64,000 bases of DNA, taken from NCBI RefSeq assembly GCF_008039555.1, contig NZ_VDUW01000001.1:372001-436000 (forward strand). The letters run 5' to 3'. Below the pieces are notes generated by a model. The model had not been told where the DNA came from, made no database searches, and worked only from the letters and a program-made list of their open reading frames with translations. Position 1 is the stretch's first letter. Every line of letters begins with the position of its first letter. Shown in pieces: positions 53,406 through 63,247 of the stretch. The position numbers and the translations under genes were made by a program. Origin of the DNA: Cerasibacillus terrae (GTDB lineage Bacteria; Bacillota; Bacilli; Bacillales; Amphibacillaceae).

Positions 53406-56195
53406 TTATTTTTGAAACCAATTTTTTGCAAATCTCATTAAATGATTTGTTGTATCGAAATGAATCGGGACATTGGGGATAGAGTTTATAAATTGAGACC
53501 CATAACGTGATTTTCTTAAACGTGCATCACAAACAAAAATAATCCCACGATCTTCCTTTGAACGAATTAATCTGCCGAATCCTTGTTTAAAACGTATAAT
53601 TGCATGTGGTAATGCGAAATGAAAGAAAGGATTTTTACCATTACTTTCTAGAAGCTCTGTCTTTGCTTTATAAACAGGATGATTTGGTGGCTGAAATGGC
53701 AATCGAACAATTACTAAGCTAGATAAACTTTCTCCTGGAATATCAATTCCTTCCCAGAAAGAGTTCGTTCCTAATAATATAGCCTTTTCAAATGTTTGAA
53801 ACTTTTTCTTTAGGCGCATACGACTTCCACTGGTTATTCCTTGAGCAATTAGGATATATTCTTCGGCCATCATTTCTTTTAATAAATAATATGATTTACG
53901 CAACATATCATAAGAGGTAAATAGGACAAGCATTCTTCCTCTTGTTATATCTGCTAAAGATAAAATTGCCTCACAAGTAGCATAAAGAAATTCATCTTGG
54001 TTTTGTTGTCTAATATCAGGAAAGTCGTTCGGTATTAATAATTGAACTTGACTTCTATAATCAAAGGGTGATGCAATTTGGTTTTTGAGTGTATGTTCTT
54101 CTTTTAACCCTAGTCTTTTTTCCATAAAAGAGAAGGAATTTTTCGTTGTTAATGTTGCGCTGGTCATAATGATACTAGCTTTTTTATTAAATAATCGTTC
54201 TTGCAAAGCAGAAGCAATTTCTTTTGGTTCAGAAAAAACATACACTGCATTCTTCGCTCCAAATGTTTCAATTTCAATCCATTTAAATTGGGTCGAGTCT
54301 TCTATAAGAAACAAACGAGTTAATTTATCCTTGATGTTTTCTATTCTTTCTTGGTACTGTTTGATTTTATCATGAAGGTGCGAATCACCATAAGAGTTTA
54401 ACAGCATTTGCTCAAATAAAAATGTCATTTCTGTTATAGACATCGTTATTCTTGCAACCATTTCTTTTAAAAAATCCCAATGATTACTTTCCCATTTTTC
54501 TTCTACTAACTCAAATTGCAATCGACCAATATCACTTAATGTTTTATTATATTTATTTTTATCTAGTACATACTGATAAATATAACGAAATAACTCATCC
54601 AAATCTGATTTAACTTGAATAAACAGTGAATCCCACTTTTGGATAGATACCCGCTGTGTAAAGATTGGATTTTCCATCAATACTTTACTTAACCACTTCT
54701 TCCCGTCTGATGTACCAATTTGATTTAGTAAAAATACTGTATGCATATAATCTAGTTGTAAACCATAATGTCTGGAAGCTGTTTCTTCTAAATGATGTGC
54801 TTCATCGATGACTGCCTTCTGGTAGCTAGGTAAATGTTTTGTATCATGGAATAAATCCGTGCATAATAAAGCATGATTTGTAATAATAAGATCTGCAATT
54901 CTTGCTTTTTCTTTTGCTTTTTGATAATAAGAAATCCGAAACCAAGGAGAAGTTGGATCAATCGTTCCTTCAGCCTCTGTAGATATTTTTCGATAGAATG
55001 AATATCCGCTTGAAGGAAGCTGAATCTCATCAATATCACCTGTTTTTGTTTCTGTAAGCCATACTAAAATCATTGCTTTTGTAAGAATTTCCCCATAGTG
55101 ATTACCCTCTACATCTTCTAATTCATTTTCGAATTTCTCTAGACTAATATAATGCTGCTTCCCTTTTAATAAAGCAACTTGAAAAGGAAAAGGAATAAGT
55201 TTCATTACAAGGGGGATATCTTCCTCCATTAATTGTGCTTGTAATTGAGTAGTAAATGTACTTACCACAATACGTTCTTCCTGTACAACTGCTTCATAAA
55301 TTGCCGGAAGTAAATAAGCAAGTGACTTACCAGTTCCTGTTCCAGCTTCAATAAGTGCATGCTTATGTTCTTTAAATGCATCATAAATGATTTCAGACAT
55401 TTGCCTTTGACCAATACGTTTTTCATATTTCGGTAGAGTTTTTTCTAGATGTCCACCTTGTTCGTAAATATTATCTAAAAAGTCTCCATACGAAGAAATG
55501 TTAGAGGTCGAATTTGTTTTTATCTCTTCAACTTCACGAAATGCAAGACCATGGAAGCTTGTTATACCTTCCGATTTTCTTGGATTTTGACGTAGGACTT
55601 GTTTTTGCTTTTGAAGCAACCCAAACAAGTCTGATCTTAGAAAAGGTTCTAACTTTAATAAATTATTTATTGTTTCTACTGGTAATTGATTTAGTTTTTT
55701 CTTCATTAGCAAAAATAATTTTGCTGTTACATAAGCATCTGATAATGCACGATGAGGATTTTGATGTTCTAAATGGACGTATTCTGCAAGTTGTCCTAGC
55801 TTAAATCCTGGTGCCATCGGGTATAAAATTCTTGCTAATTCTACTGTATCTATTGCTGCGTTTTTTAATCGCTCGTTCCCATTCATGACCAATTCTGCAT
55901 TTAAAAATTCAAAATCAAATTTTACGTTATGAGCTATAAAAATTCCCTCATGAAAAAATGATTTGATTTCTTTTTCTATTTCTTTAAATGTTGGTGCTTG
56001 TTTTACATCATCATTAGTTATATTTGTTAGTTTTGTTATAAAAGATGGGATAACCCTCCCTGGTTGGATAAAAGATGAAAATGTTTCCGTAATTTCATTT
56101 TCTTCAATTACGACAATTCCAATTTCAATAATTTTATCTCCTGCCTTTGGTGAATGGCCTGTTGTTTCAAGATCCACAACAATATATCTTTCCAA
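53406..56195 (-). CDS. dinG: DinG-family exonuclease/helicase
   Basis: A 929-residue protein with an N-terminal DEDDh 3'-5' exonuclease (1-170; VVDLETTGHSP, AHNVKFDFEFL, HRALSDAYVTA) fused to a superfamily-2 XPD-like helicase domain. Walker A is EAGTGTGKSLAYLLP, Walker B is VIDEAHHLEE, and the last motif is FKQGFGRLIRSKED. The four FeS cysteines of E. coli DinG are absent, as in Firmicute DinG. In B. subtilis it lies beside ypmA/ypmB. Confidence 0.94.
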   Translation of the reverse strand: MERYIVVDLETTGHSPKAGDKIIEIGIVVIEENEITETFSSFIQPGRVIPSFITKLTNITNDDVKQAPTFKEIEKEIKSFFHEGIFIAHNVKFDFEFLNAELVMNGNERLKNAAIDTVELARILYPMAPGFKLGQLAEYVHLEHQNPHRALSDAYVTAKLFLLMKKKLNQLPVETINNLLKLEPFLRSDLFGLLQKQKQVLRQNPRKSEGITSFHGLAFREVEEIKTNSTSNISSYGDFLDNIYEQGGHLEKTLPKYEKRIGQRQMSEIIYDAFKEHKHALIEAGTGTGKSLAYLLPAIYEAVVQEERIVVSTFTTQLQAQLMEEDIPLVMKLIPFPFQVALLKGKQHYISLEKFENELEDVEGNHYGEILTKAMILVWLTETKTGDIDEIQLPSSGYSFYRKISTEAEGTIDPTSPWFRISYYQKAKEKARIADLIITNHALLCTDLFHDTKHLPSYQKAVIDEAHHLEETASRHYGLQLDYMHTVFLLNQIGTSDGKKWLSKVLMENPIFTQRVSIQKWDSLFIQVKSDLDELFRYIYQYVLDKNKYNKTLSDIGRLQFELVEEKWESNHWDFLKEMVARITMSITEMTFLFEQMLLNSYGDSHLHDKIKQYQERIENIKDKLTRLFLIEDSTQFKWIEIETFGAKNAVYVFSEPKEIASALQERLFNKKASIIMTSATLTTKNSFSFMEKRLGLKEEHTLKNQIASPFDYRSQVQLLIPNDFPDIRQQNQDEFLYATCEAILSLADITRGRMLVLFTSYDMLRKSYYLLKEMMAEEYILIAQGITSGSRMRLKKKFQTFEKAILLGTNSFWEGIDIPGESLSSLVIVRLPFQPPNHPVYKAKTELLESNGKNPFFHFALPHAIIRFKQGFGRLIRSKEDRGIIFVCDARLRKSRYGSQFINSIPNVPIHFDTTNHLMRFAKNWFQK

Positions 56196-56298
56196 ATGTA
56201 TTCCACCACCTAACTTTTCCTAGTCATCCACAGCTAAAACCCTTATCTATGATAAGAGTTTTAAGTTATTTAAGATTATAAAAATCCTTTTTAACAAA

Positions 56299-57291
56299 TT
56301 ACGAATTTTCCCTAAACCAATCTATTTCTGCGGAATATAATTTTTCCATCTTTCCATCATCAAGGTTTCTTACTAGTAATCCTCCATCATGATCAATTCC
56401 AGAAAAAGTTGCCTTCCATTCATGATTCATTGTTTTTATTAAAATCTTTTCTCCAATACGAAAACCATAACTTTCCCATTTTGTTTTAATAACAGGAAAC
56501 CCCTTCTGTAAATAAAGCTCATATGTTTTTTCAAATTGTTGTAAAATTTTTTGGACTAAATATCGGATATCAAATTCTTTATCTGCTTCCATTTTCAAAG
56601 ATGTTGCCTTTGTGTGGATTTCTTTATGTAAACTTTTTATATCTTGATTTACATTCATTCCAATTCCAATAATAATGTATTGTACTTGATCTTGTTCAGC
56701 TTGCATTTCTGTAAGAATTCCACTCATTTTTTTATTATGAATGATAATATCATTCGGCCACTTAATATAAGGCTTTATATTAGTTTCTTTCATGATGACA
56801 TCTGCTAACACTGTAGCAGTCAGTAAGGTTAATTGTGGTGCCTTATGTGGTGGTATTGCCGGCCTTAGAATGATGCTCATCCAAATTCCTTCATTTTTAG
56901 AAGAATGCCATTTGCGATTCATTCTCCCTTTTCCTTTTGTTTGTTCATCCGCAATAACTATCGTTCCATGAGAAGCGCCTTCTTGTGCAAGTTGATGTGC
57001 TATATGTTGTGTGGATGTTGTTTCTGGTTTATGAATGATTGTTTTAGCAATCCACTCTGTTTCTAATCCCCATTTTAGTGTATTTTCACTTATTTTCTTA
57101 GGGAATTCTAAAATACGGTAGCCTCGTTTGGGCTTGCCTTCAATAACATAACCATCCTTTTCCAATTCCCGCATATGTTTCCATATTGCGCTTCTAGAAA
57201 TATTTAATCTTTCGGAAATTAATTGTCCAGAAATATATGTTTCTTGGTTATTTGATAAAATTTCAATTAGTTTATTTCGGGTGGATTGCAT
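56299..57291 (-). CDS. birA: Biotin-protein ligase and biotin repressor BirA
   Basis: A 330-residue bifunctional protein. The N-terminal winged HTH (QLISERLNISRSAIWKHM) is a bio-operon repressor; the ligase domain has the biotinyl-AMP loop KGKGRMNRKWHSS and IKWPNDIIIHNKKMSGIL. It attaches biotin to the carriers of acetyl-CoA carboxylase, pyruvate carboxylase and here the YngHB-like protein. The ATG at 57291 follows GGAG by 8 nt; it overlaps the cca end by 25 nt. Confidence 0.95.
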   Translation of the reverse strand: MQSTRNKLIEILSNNQETYISGQLISERLNISRSAIWKHMRELEKDGYVIEGKPKRGYRILEFPKKISENTLKWGLETEWIAKTIIHKPETTSTQHIAHQLAQEGASHGTIVIADEQTKGKGRMNRKWHSSKNEGIWMSIILRPAIPPHKAPQLTLLTATVLADVIMKETNIKPYIKWPNDIIIHNKKMSGILTEMQAEQDQVQYIIIGIGMNVNQDIKSLHKEIHTKATSLKMEADKEFDIRYLVQKILQQFEKTYELYLQKGFPVIKTKWESYGFRIGEKILIKTMNHEWKATFSGIDHDGGLLVRNLDDGKMEKLYSAEIDWFRENS

Positions 57292-58469
57292 TTGATCCAC
57301 TCCTTTATATCATTTTTATTATTTTTTAAACGCTTTTCAACAATTTCTTTTTCAATTTTGTTTATTAACTTTTGAATCCATGGCCCCTTTTTTTCTTGTG
57401 GAAATATCTTTATAATATCATGCCCATTAAGTATTAAATCTTTTTTTGAAGTAATTGGTAAACTATTTCTTAAACACTTTATTTCATGTTTATTTATTTC
57501 ATGATTCTTATCTAAATAATGGACAATTCTCAAAAAACCTTCATCATATATTGGATCTAGTTGGTAAACAAGCCATTCATCTAGTCCTTGTTTTTTATAA
57601 TGATTAAATATATCTACAAGGGTAATGGCTTCTGTTTTTATTTTATTGGAACATTTCCATTGTTTAACCCACTCTTGCACTGTTAATTTTGGTTCAAGAA
57701 GGTGACAGACTGCAATGACTTCACCAAAAGATAGAAATGATTCGATTGGTCTAGGGAATTTATCAATAATATAAGGGTTTTCTTTAAACAAAGGTAAATG
57801 CCTATGTAAGCACAAAGATGTTAAATAGGAAAATCCAATATCAACATATTTTCCAGCAAAAAACTTTCCCATTTCGTGTTGTATTCGTTCAACTGCTAAA
57901 TGTTCAATTTCATTTTTTAAATCTCCCATAGCTAATAGAGTTTTCTCCTCAATTGAAAACCCTAACTGGCTTGCAAAGCGGATCGCCCTTATAATACGTA
58001 ATGGATCTTCTGTAAATCTCTCCATTCCATCTCCAACACTACGTATAAGTTTCTTTTTCAAATCCTCTTTACCACCATATAAATCAACCAAATTTCCGTA
58101 TTTATCCATTGCAAGAGCATTCATTGTAAAATCTCTTCTTGCTAAATCTTCATCAATTCGATCAATAAATTGAACGGAATCAGGATGGCGCCCATCAGAA
58201 TAAGAACCATCTAAGCGAAATGTTGTTACTTCATATGACTTTTTCTGATGCCGAACAATAACCGTTCCATGTTCAATCCCTACTGGTATGACTTTATCAA
58301 AGATATTTTGTATTTGATTAGGTGTTGCAGATGTAGCAATATCAATATCCTTCATATCATGTTCTAATAATAAGTCACGAACACATCCACCTACAAAATA
58401 CGCCTTGAATCCTTTTGCTTCAATTTTTTCAATAATGTAAAGTGCATCAAGGAAAGGCTTGGTAAACAT
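57267..58469 (-). CDS. cca: CCA-adding tRNA nucleotidyltransferase
   Basis: A 400-residue class II nucleotidyltransferase that builds or repairs the 3' CCA of tRNA. The catalytic head has YFVGGCVRDLLLEHDMKDIDIATSA in pieces (GGCVRD and DIDIA), RRDFTMNALAMD, and EDPLRIIRAIRFASQLGF. Length and order (birA-cca-bshA) match B. subtilis. Confidence 0.95.
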   Translation of the reverse strand: MFTKPFLDALYIIEKIEAKGFKAYFVGGCVRDLLLEHDMKDIDIATSATPNQIQNIFDKVIPVGIEHGTVIVRHQKKSYEVTTFRLDGSYSDGRHPDSVQFIDRIDEDLARRDFTMNALAMDKYGNLVDLYGGKEDLKKKLIRSVGDGMERFTEDPLRIIRAIRFASQLGFSIEEKTLLAMGDLKNEIEHLAVERIQHEMGKFFAGKYVDIGFSYLTSLCLHRHLPLFKENPYIIDKFPRPIESFLSFGEVIAVCHLLEPKLTVQEWVKQWKCSNKIKTEAITLVDIFNHYKKQGLDEWLVYQLDPIYDEGFLRIVHYLDKNHEINKHEIKCLRNSLPITSKKDLILNGHDIIKIFPQEKKGPWIQKLINKIEKEIVEKRLKNNKNDIKEWIKCNPPEIN

Positions 58470-58497
58470 TATATCACCAAATTTCTCGACTAACTTT

Positions 58498-59610
58498 TTA
58501 AAGTTTTTTATATAAATCTACATACTGATCCACGATTTGAGTGGAGTGAAAATTCTTCCTAGCATAATTATAAGCTTGTTTAGAGAAACGATTTAATTTA
58601 TCTATATCAGAAAGTAGCTCAATAGCGTGTGCAGCTGCTTGTTCTACATCTCCTACATCAATAAGATAGCCAGTTTTATTATGCTTAATTACTTCCGGAA
58701 TACCACCAATATTCGTTCCAATACAAGGTACTTCACAATTCATTGCTTCTAATAAAACTAGACCAAAACTTTCTTTTTCAGAAAGTAAGAAATTCAAATC
58801 GGAAATAGAAAGTAAATCACTTATATTTTCCTGTTTTCCAAGAAATAATACTTTATCTTCTATTTGCAGTTGTTTAACGAGATGAAAAGCTTTGGAACAT
58901 TCTGGCCCATCTCCAATGAGCATTAACTTTGCGTCTAATTTCTGTTGAATAAGGAAAAACGTACGAATAACATCTTCTATTCGTTTAACCTTACGAAAAT
59001 TAGATATATGTGTGATGACTTTTTCTGACTCTGAAATACCATATTCATTTTTTAATAATGGTAGTTGTTTTTTATAATAATCATTTTCATTAACAAAATT
59101 ATAAATAACGTTAATTTCTTTTTCTATATCTAATAATTCTTTTGTTTGTCTGGCTAAGCTATTGGAAACAGCCGTTACTGCATCGGATTGCTCAATACCA
59201 TACTTAATCATATTTTTAAATGTTTGATCCATTCCTAAGACAGTGATATCTGTCCCATGTAGAGTTGTAACAATTTTTACGTTATGTTTTGCAATGTCAC
59301 GTGCCAAAATAGCAGAGATTGCATGTGGCATCGCATAATGCACATGTAAAATATCTAATTTGTATTGATCAACAACTTCAGCCATTTTAGATGCTAAAGC
59401 CAAGTCATATGGGTCATGTTGAAAAACGGGATAATGACTTACTTCTACTTCATGGTAGTAGATTGCTGGATTTACTTGATTTAAACGAAATGGTAGCCCA
59501 GATGTAATAAAGTGAATTTCATGGCCTAATTCTGCTAATAACATGCCTAATTCTGTGGCAATGACACCGGATCCACCAACTGTAGGATAACACGTAATTC
59601 CTATTTTCAT
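58498..59610 (-). CDS. bshA: N-acetyl-alpha-D-glucosaminyl L-malate synthase BshA
   Basis: A 370-residue GT4 glycosyltransferase, the first step of bacillithiol synthesis (UDP-GlcNAc and malate). It starts [22 protein letters not shown] and has [24 protein letters not shown], the retaining GT-B EX7E motif. It overlaps mgsA by ATGA. The deacetylase bshB1, which sits between bshA and mgsA in B. subtilis, is missing here. Confidence 0.95.
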   Translation of the reverse strand: MKIGITCYPTVGGSGVIATELGMLLAELGHEIHFITSGLPFRLNQVNPAIYYHEVEVSHYPVFQHDPYDLALASKMAEVVDQYKLDILHVHYAMPHAISAILARDIAKHNVKIVTTLHGTDITVLGMDQTFKNMIKYGIEQSDAVTAVSNSLARQTKELLDIEKEINVIYNFVNENDYYKKQLPLLKNEYGISESEKVITHISNFRKVKRIEDVIRTFFLIQQKLDAKLMLIGDGPECSKAFHLVKQLQIEDKVLFLGKQENISDLLSISDLNFLLSEKESFGLVLLEAMNCEVPCIGTNIGGIPEVIKHNKTGYLIDVGDVEQAAAHAIELLSDIDKLNRFSKQAYNYARKNFHSTQIVDQYVDLYKKL

Positions 59611-60023
59611 ATATCATTTCCTTCCTGCTCTTTTACTATTTCCCTCCAGGAAAGATCACCATGTTCCAATCCTTTAACCATCACTTCAGCAGTAGCCATA
59701 TTTGTTGCCAATGGTATTAAATAAACATCACATAAACGCATTAATGCACTAATATCCGGCTCATGTGGTTGCGCTGTTAATGGATCTTTAAAAAAGATAA
59801 CAATATCTATTTCATTATTGGCAACCTTTGCACCAATTTGTTGGTCACCACCCAATGGACCTGATTTAACTTTATGTACAGGTAAACCGGTTTTCTTACT
59901 AATTAGTGCACCAGTTGTCCCTGTCGCATATAATTGGTGACTTTTTAAAATGGGTGAATAGGCAGTAGTAAATTGAATCATGTCTTTCTTTTTTTCATCA
60001 TGTGCAATTAATGCGATTTTCAT
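59607..60023 (-). CDS. mgsA: Methylglyoxal synthase
   Basis: A 138-residue lyase turning dihydroxyacetone phosphate into methylglyoxal. N-terminal [25 protein letters not shown] (phosphate loop), [15 protein letters not shown] and [12 protein letters not shown] (catalytic Asp region) are conserved. Coupled to bshA; bacillithiol detoxifies methylglyoxal, so the pairing makes sense. Confidence 0.96.
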   Translation of the reverse strand: MKIALIAHDEKKKDMIQFTTAYSPILKSHQLYATGTTGALISKKTGLPVHKVKSGPLGGDQQIGAKVANNEIDIVIFFKDPLTAQPHEPDISALMRLCDVYLIPLATNMATAEVMVKGLEHGDLSWREIVKEQEGNDI

Positions 60024-60054
60024 ATAGTCAACTCCTTTTATTATCTATAAATAA

Positions 60055-60852
60055 CTAATCCATTACATTCTCCATTCCATAAACTAACTTTTCTAATTGC
60101 ATTACTTTTCCAAGAGCATATTTTATACCAGTCATGAATGATTTACGATTATATGAATCATGTGTAATGGTTAATGTTTGTCCTAAGCCACCCAATATAA
60201 CTTCTTGATGAGCAACTAGTCCAGGTAAGCGAACACTATGTATCCGAATACCTTCCGTATCCGCACCTCTTGCACCATCCATTGTTTCTTTTTCATTTGG
60301 ATGACCTTGCCGTTTCGCTTGTCTTGATTCTTGAATCATTTTAGCTGTTTTCACTGCTGTACCTGATGGAGCATCCAATTTTTGATCGTGATGTTTTTCG
60401 ATAATTTCAACATCTGAAAAATATGTAGCAGCCTTCTTAGCAAACTGCATCATTAAAACAGCTCCAATCGCAAAGTTAGGTGCAATAATACAACCTACTT
60501 TATTTTCATTTGCAATATTGGTTAATAAATCAATTTGTTCTGAAGTAAAACCAGATGTACCGACAACTGATTTTATCTTAGACATCAACGCTAATTTAGT
60601 ATGGTCGAAACCTACTTCTGGTATGGATAATTCTAAAAATATATCGGCAGAAACTGATTGAAAACATTGATTCGGTTCAACAAAAATAGGAACATTTACA
60701 TTCGGCATTCCTTCAACATCAGATAGTCTCTTACCATCATTCATTCGATCAATACAAGCAACAAGTTCTAAATCTTTATCATTTATAATCATATCTAACG
60801 CTTCTCGACCCATTCGTCCTCTTGGTCCAGAAATAATTACTTTTATTGTCAA
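60055..60852 (-). CDS. dapB: 4-hydroxy-tetrahydrodipicolinate reductase
   Basis: A 265-residue lysine/diaminopimelate enzyme. NADPH loop ISGPRGRMGREALDMI, catalytic EKHHDQKLDAPSGTA (His/Lys) and the interdomain GTSGFT are present. It is 31 nt upstream of mgsA and is co-directional. Confidence 0.95.
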   Translation of the reverse strand: MTIKVIISGPRGRMGREALDMIINDKDLELVACIDRMNDGKRLSDVEGMPNVNVPIFVEPNQCFQSVSADIFLELSIPEVGFDHTKLALMSKIKSVVGTSGFTSEQIDLLTNIANENKVGCIIAPNFAIGAVLMMQFAKKAATYFSDVEIIEKHHDQKLDAPSGTAVKTAKMIQESRQAKRQGHPNEKETMDGARGADTEGIRIHSVRLPGLVAHQEVILGGLGQTLTITHDSYNRKSFMTGIKYALGKVMQLEKLVYGMENVMD

Positions 60853-60885
60853 TTTTAGTTCACTCCTAGTTTTTAAGTATATCTT

Positions 60886-61215
60886 TTAGCTATCCTTTCT
60901 TGTCCAGCGATTTTTATCTCTTGTTTCAATTTTTGTCATAGCAATGTCAAATGCTTCAGATAGATTAATGTTAAGAGAATTCGCGAAACATGTTAGTACA
61001 AATATCATATCACCAAGTTCTTCTTTTATCGTTTTATCCACTTCACTTGGTTTTTTCGGCTTTTCACCATAATAATGATTGACTTCTCGCGCCAATTCTC
61101 CAACTTCTTCTGTCATTCTCGCCATTAGGCTTAATGGAGAAAAATATCCTTCCTTAAATTGTGAAATATAGTCATCAACACGAGTTTGAATTTCTTTTGA
61201 ATTATAATTTGACAT
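60886..61215 (-). CDS. ypjD: MazG-like nucleotide pyrophosphohydrolase YpjD
   Basis: A 109-residue helical MazG-type protein with metal-binding EExxE-ExxD motifs: MARMTEEVGELAREVNHYYG and EELGDMIFVLTCFAN. It hydrolyses (d)NTPs, with unknown preference. It lies 33 nt upstream of dapB, as ypjD does in B. subtilis. Confidence 0.9.
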   Translation of the reverse strand: MSNYNSKEIQTRVDDYISQFKEGYFSPLSLMARMTEEVGELAREVNHYYGEKPKKPSEVDKTIKEELGDMIFVLTCFANSLNINLSEAFDIAMTKIETRDKNRWTRKDS

Positions 61216-61328
61216 GGCTAGTATAAATCTCCTTCACTTAATAAACATTAGAATATATATTTATGTTAGCTAATTGCACCCTCTTTGACAAATATTTAAG
61301 AGAATGACATTTAAATAGTATAAAATAT

Positions 61329-61354
61329 AAAAAGGGTGACATAAATAGCCACCC
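61329..61354 (-). terminator. Terminator downstream of the zinc-peptidase gene
   Basis: On the minus strand GGGTGGC pairs with GTCACCC (one G-T) around a 7-nt loop, followed by TTTTTATATTTT. Repeat copy B lies between the stop codon and this terminator, so it is probably transcribed in the 3' UTR. Confidence 0.65.
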
Positions 61355-61387
61355 CCATTCCAATACAAATATTTTAAAACGTTTATC

Positions 61388-61530
61388 ACAGGATAACTGG
61401 CTGTAAGACCCCTACTTCAAAACTTTTAGACAACATAAGAATTTAAGCGGAGGACGGTTAGCCAGTAAACACCTAATTCGTTCAGTTATCAATCAGTGGT
61501 TGAGAATACCCCCACTGAATTAAATTTCAT
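61388..61530 (-). repeat. Structured intergenic repeat, copy B
   Basis: About 143 bp, read on the minus strand. It shares ordered blocks with copy A (53211-53375): TGAAATTTAATTCAGTG, CCACTGATTGATAAC, GAACGAATTAGG, TTTACTGGCTAACCGTCC and TTACAGCCAG. CAGTGG / CCACTG forms a 5' hairpin; ACTGGCT and GATAACTG can pair with AGCCAGTTATC at the end, closing the element. It lies in the 3' UTR of the zinc-peptidase gene. Confidence 0.65.
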
Positions 61531-61541
61531 TTTTAAAAGGA

Positions 61542-62228
61542 CTATTCTCTATTAGCAAATATAATAAACGCAAATCGCAATAGTTCTGCTACAGCAATAG
61601 CAGCGGCAGCAACATATGTCATTGCTGCGGCACTCAATACTTTTTTCGTGTCTCTTTCTTCTCGATTTGTAATAATTCCCCCACTTACTAGCTGTCCCAT
61701 TGCTCTATTAGAAGCATCGAATTCAACAGGCAGTGTAACAAGTTGAAACAATACAGCAGCCGCCATAAATATTAGTCCAAAGACAGCTAAATTCAACATA
61801 TCGAAAATAAGTCCCGCAAAGATAAGGAAAAATGCAGCATTTGAACCGAAATTTGCAACAGGAACTAAAGCGGAACGAAAATTTAAGAAAGCATATTCTT
61901 CTGCATCTTGAATAGCATGTCCAACTTCATGGGCAGCAACAGCCGAAGAAGCCATCGAATGTCCATGATAGTTTGAACTAGACAGTCTAACTGTTTTAGA
62001 ACGAGGATCATAGTGATCCGTAAGCATTCCTTTTGTTTCTTCAATAGTTACATGATATAGTCCATTATCATCTAATATCTGTCTTGCAACCTGTGCACCT
62101 GCCATCCTAGATGAGGTAGGTACTTTTGAGAATTTTTGGTATGTGCGTTTTACTTTTGATTGGGTCCATATTGGAATAATCATTAATAGAGCAAAATAAA
62201 TGAGTAATCCACCTAAACTGTTAAACAT
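61542..62228 (-). CDS. Membrane zinc metallopeptidase, YugP family
   Basis: A 228-residue membrane protease of the YugP (neutral zinc peptidase) family. One N-terminal helix, then the HExxH site AVAAHEVGHAIQDAEEYAFL, two more helices, the likely third ligand in LPVEFDASNRAM, and a C-terminal helix. Substrate unknown. In B. subtilis yugP lies elsewhere, so this position is a difference. Confidence 0.88.
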   Translation of the reverse strand: MFNSLGGLLIYFALLMIIPIWTQSKVKRTYQKFSKVPTSSRMAGAQVARQILDDNGLYHVTIEETKGMLTDHYDPRSKTVRLSSSNYHGHSMASSAVAAHEVGHAIQDAEEYAFLNFRSALVPVANFGSNAAFFLIFAGLIFDMLNLAVFGLIFMAAAVLFQLVTLPVEFDASNRAMGQLVSGGIITNREERDTKKVLSAAAMTYVAAAAIAVAELLRFAFIIFANRE

Positions 62229-62281
62229 CTATTCAAACCTCCACGCTATGATATAGGTCAATTTTAGTCAAATCGAACAAA

Positions 62282-62533
62282 TCAGTCAACTGTTTTGTCT
62301 TCTTTTAACTTTTTTTTCTTTTTTTCACCCTTATATTTTCGCCAACTTACATAAGTTAGTGTAATAGCAATACAGCCACCCACAATAATTATCACCCAAT
62401 AAAATGGTGTCATTGCTACATTTTTATGAACTAGCTCTTGATTTGGTTCAGCATAAACTACACTTCCTTGAACAACCATTATCCCTATGATACACAAAAA
62501 GTTTTTTAACACTAATCTCGTAAGTTTTCTCAT
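62282..62533 (-). CDS. Miniature YpjB-like membrane protein
   Basis: An 83-residue protein with an N-terminal signal or membrane segment (LCIIGIMVVQGSVVYA), a short polar loop, and a C-terminal helix (WVIIIVGGCIAITLTYVSW) followed by a strongly basic Lys tail. The position between ypjA and the ypjD block is that of the roughly 260-residue sporulation protein YpjB, whose C-terminus is a helix plus basic tail. This may be a YpjB that has lost its ectodomain. The start at 62533 has GGGGGA ahead. Identity is inferred. Confidence 0.6.
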   Translation of the reverse strand: MRKLTRLVLKNFLCIIGIMVVQGSVVYAEPNQELVHKNVAMTPFYWVIIIVGGCIAITLTYVSWRKYKGEKKKKKLKEDKTVD

Positions 62534-62585
62534 AGAGATCCCCCACATTCTTTTTATTTAATATATGTGAGGGAAGAATACTTTA

Positions 62586-63170
62586 TTACACCTTCAAGGC
62601 CGCATGGTTATGTTTTTGCATTAATTTATATGCTATAAAAATTGATAACATACTTAACCAAAATGTAAAATACCCGATTTTATCCATGTAATCCGTTAAA
62701 GAGGAATAAATTGGCATCATACCAAATACATAATCAATCACATCATTATGTAATGTCCAAATACTCGCAACTACAATATGTTTTAATTTAATTTTATAAA
62801 ATGGTGCATATAATAATCCTTCTATGGCCATAGCACCATGTGAAAGAATTAACATATAACCCTGAGGGCTTAATGAACCTTCTATGATTAATGTAAAAAC
62901 ATTCATTACGACAGCCCAAATACCATATTTAAACAATGTAATGATTGCTAATGCTTCTATGTAGGGTAAATTTCTTCCAAAAATAAAGAAGAGCAAAAAT
63001 ACTGTAAAAAACAAGCTGGCTGTCGGGCTATCTGGAACAAATAAATAAAAAATAGGTGGTGTATCGGCTAATTGGAAGCGATACCAGTAAAATCCATAAA
63101 TTGTACCTATCAAATTCGTAATAAATAGAAAGATAAGTACACGCCGATCTCTTAATAAATATCTTAACAA
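62586..63170 (-). CDS. ypjA: YpjA family membrane protein (DUF1405)
   Basis: A 194-residue protein with five to six membrane helices: RRVLIFLFITNLIGTIYGFYW, DSPTASLFFTVFLLFFIFG, LKYAPFYKIKLKHI-like and WTLHNDVIDYVFGMMP. It belongs to the DUF1405 family. Function is unknown. It follows qcrC as in B. subtilis. Confidence 0.88.
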   Translation of the reverse strand: MLRYLLRDRRVLIFLFITNLIGTIYGFYWYRFQLADTPPIFYLFVPDSPTASLFFTVFLLFFIFGRNLPYIEALAIITLFKYGIWAVVMNVFTLIIEGSLSPQGYMLILSHGAMAIEGLLYAPFYKIKLKHIVVASIWTLHNDVIDYVFGMMPIYSSLTDYMDKIGYFTFWLSMLSIFIAYKLMQKHNHAALKV

Positions 63171-63200
63171 AGTACATCCCTCCTGTTTATAGTATTTACT

Positions 63201-63243
63201 AAAAAAGCACCTTTACCAAAAATAATGGCAAAGGTGCTTTTTT
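63201..63243 (-). terminator. Terminator of the qcr operon
   Basis: A 14-bp stem AAAAAAGCACCTTT / AAAGGTGCTTTTTT with a 15-nt loop. It starts 4 nt after the qcrC stop; T-runs on both strands. Confidence 0.85.
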
Positions 63244-63247
63244 TTAA

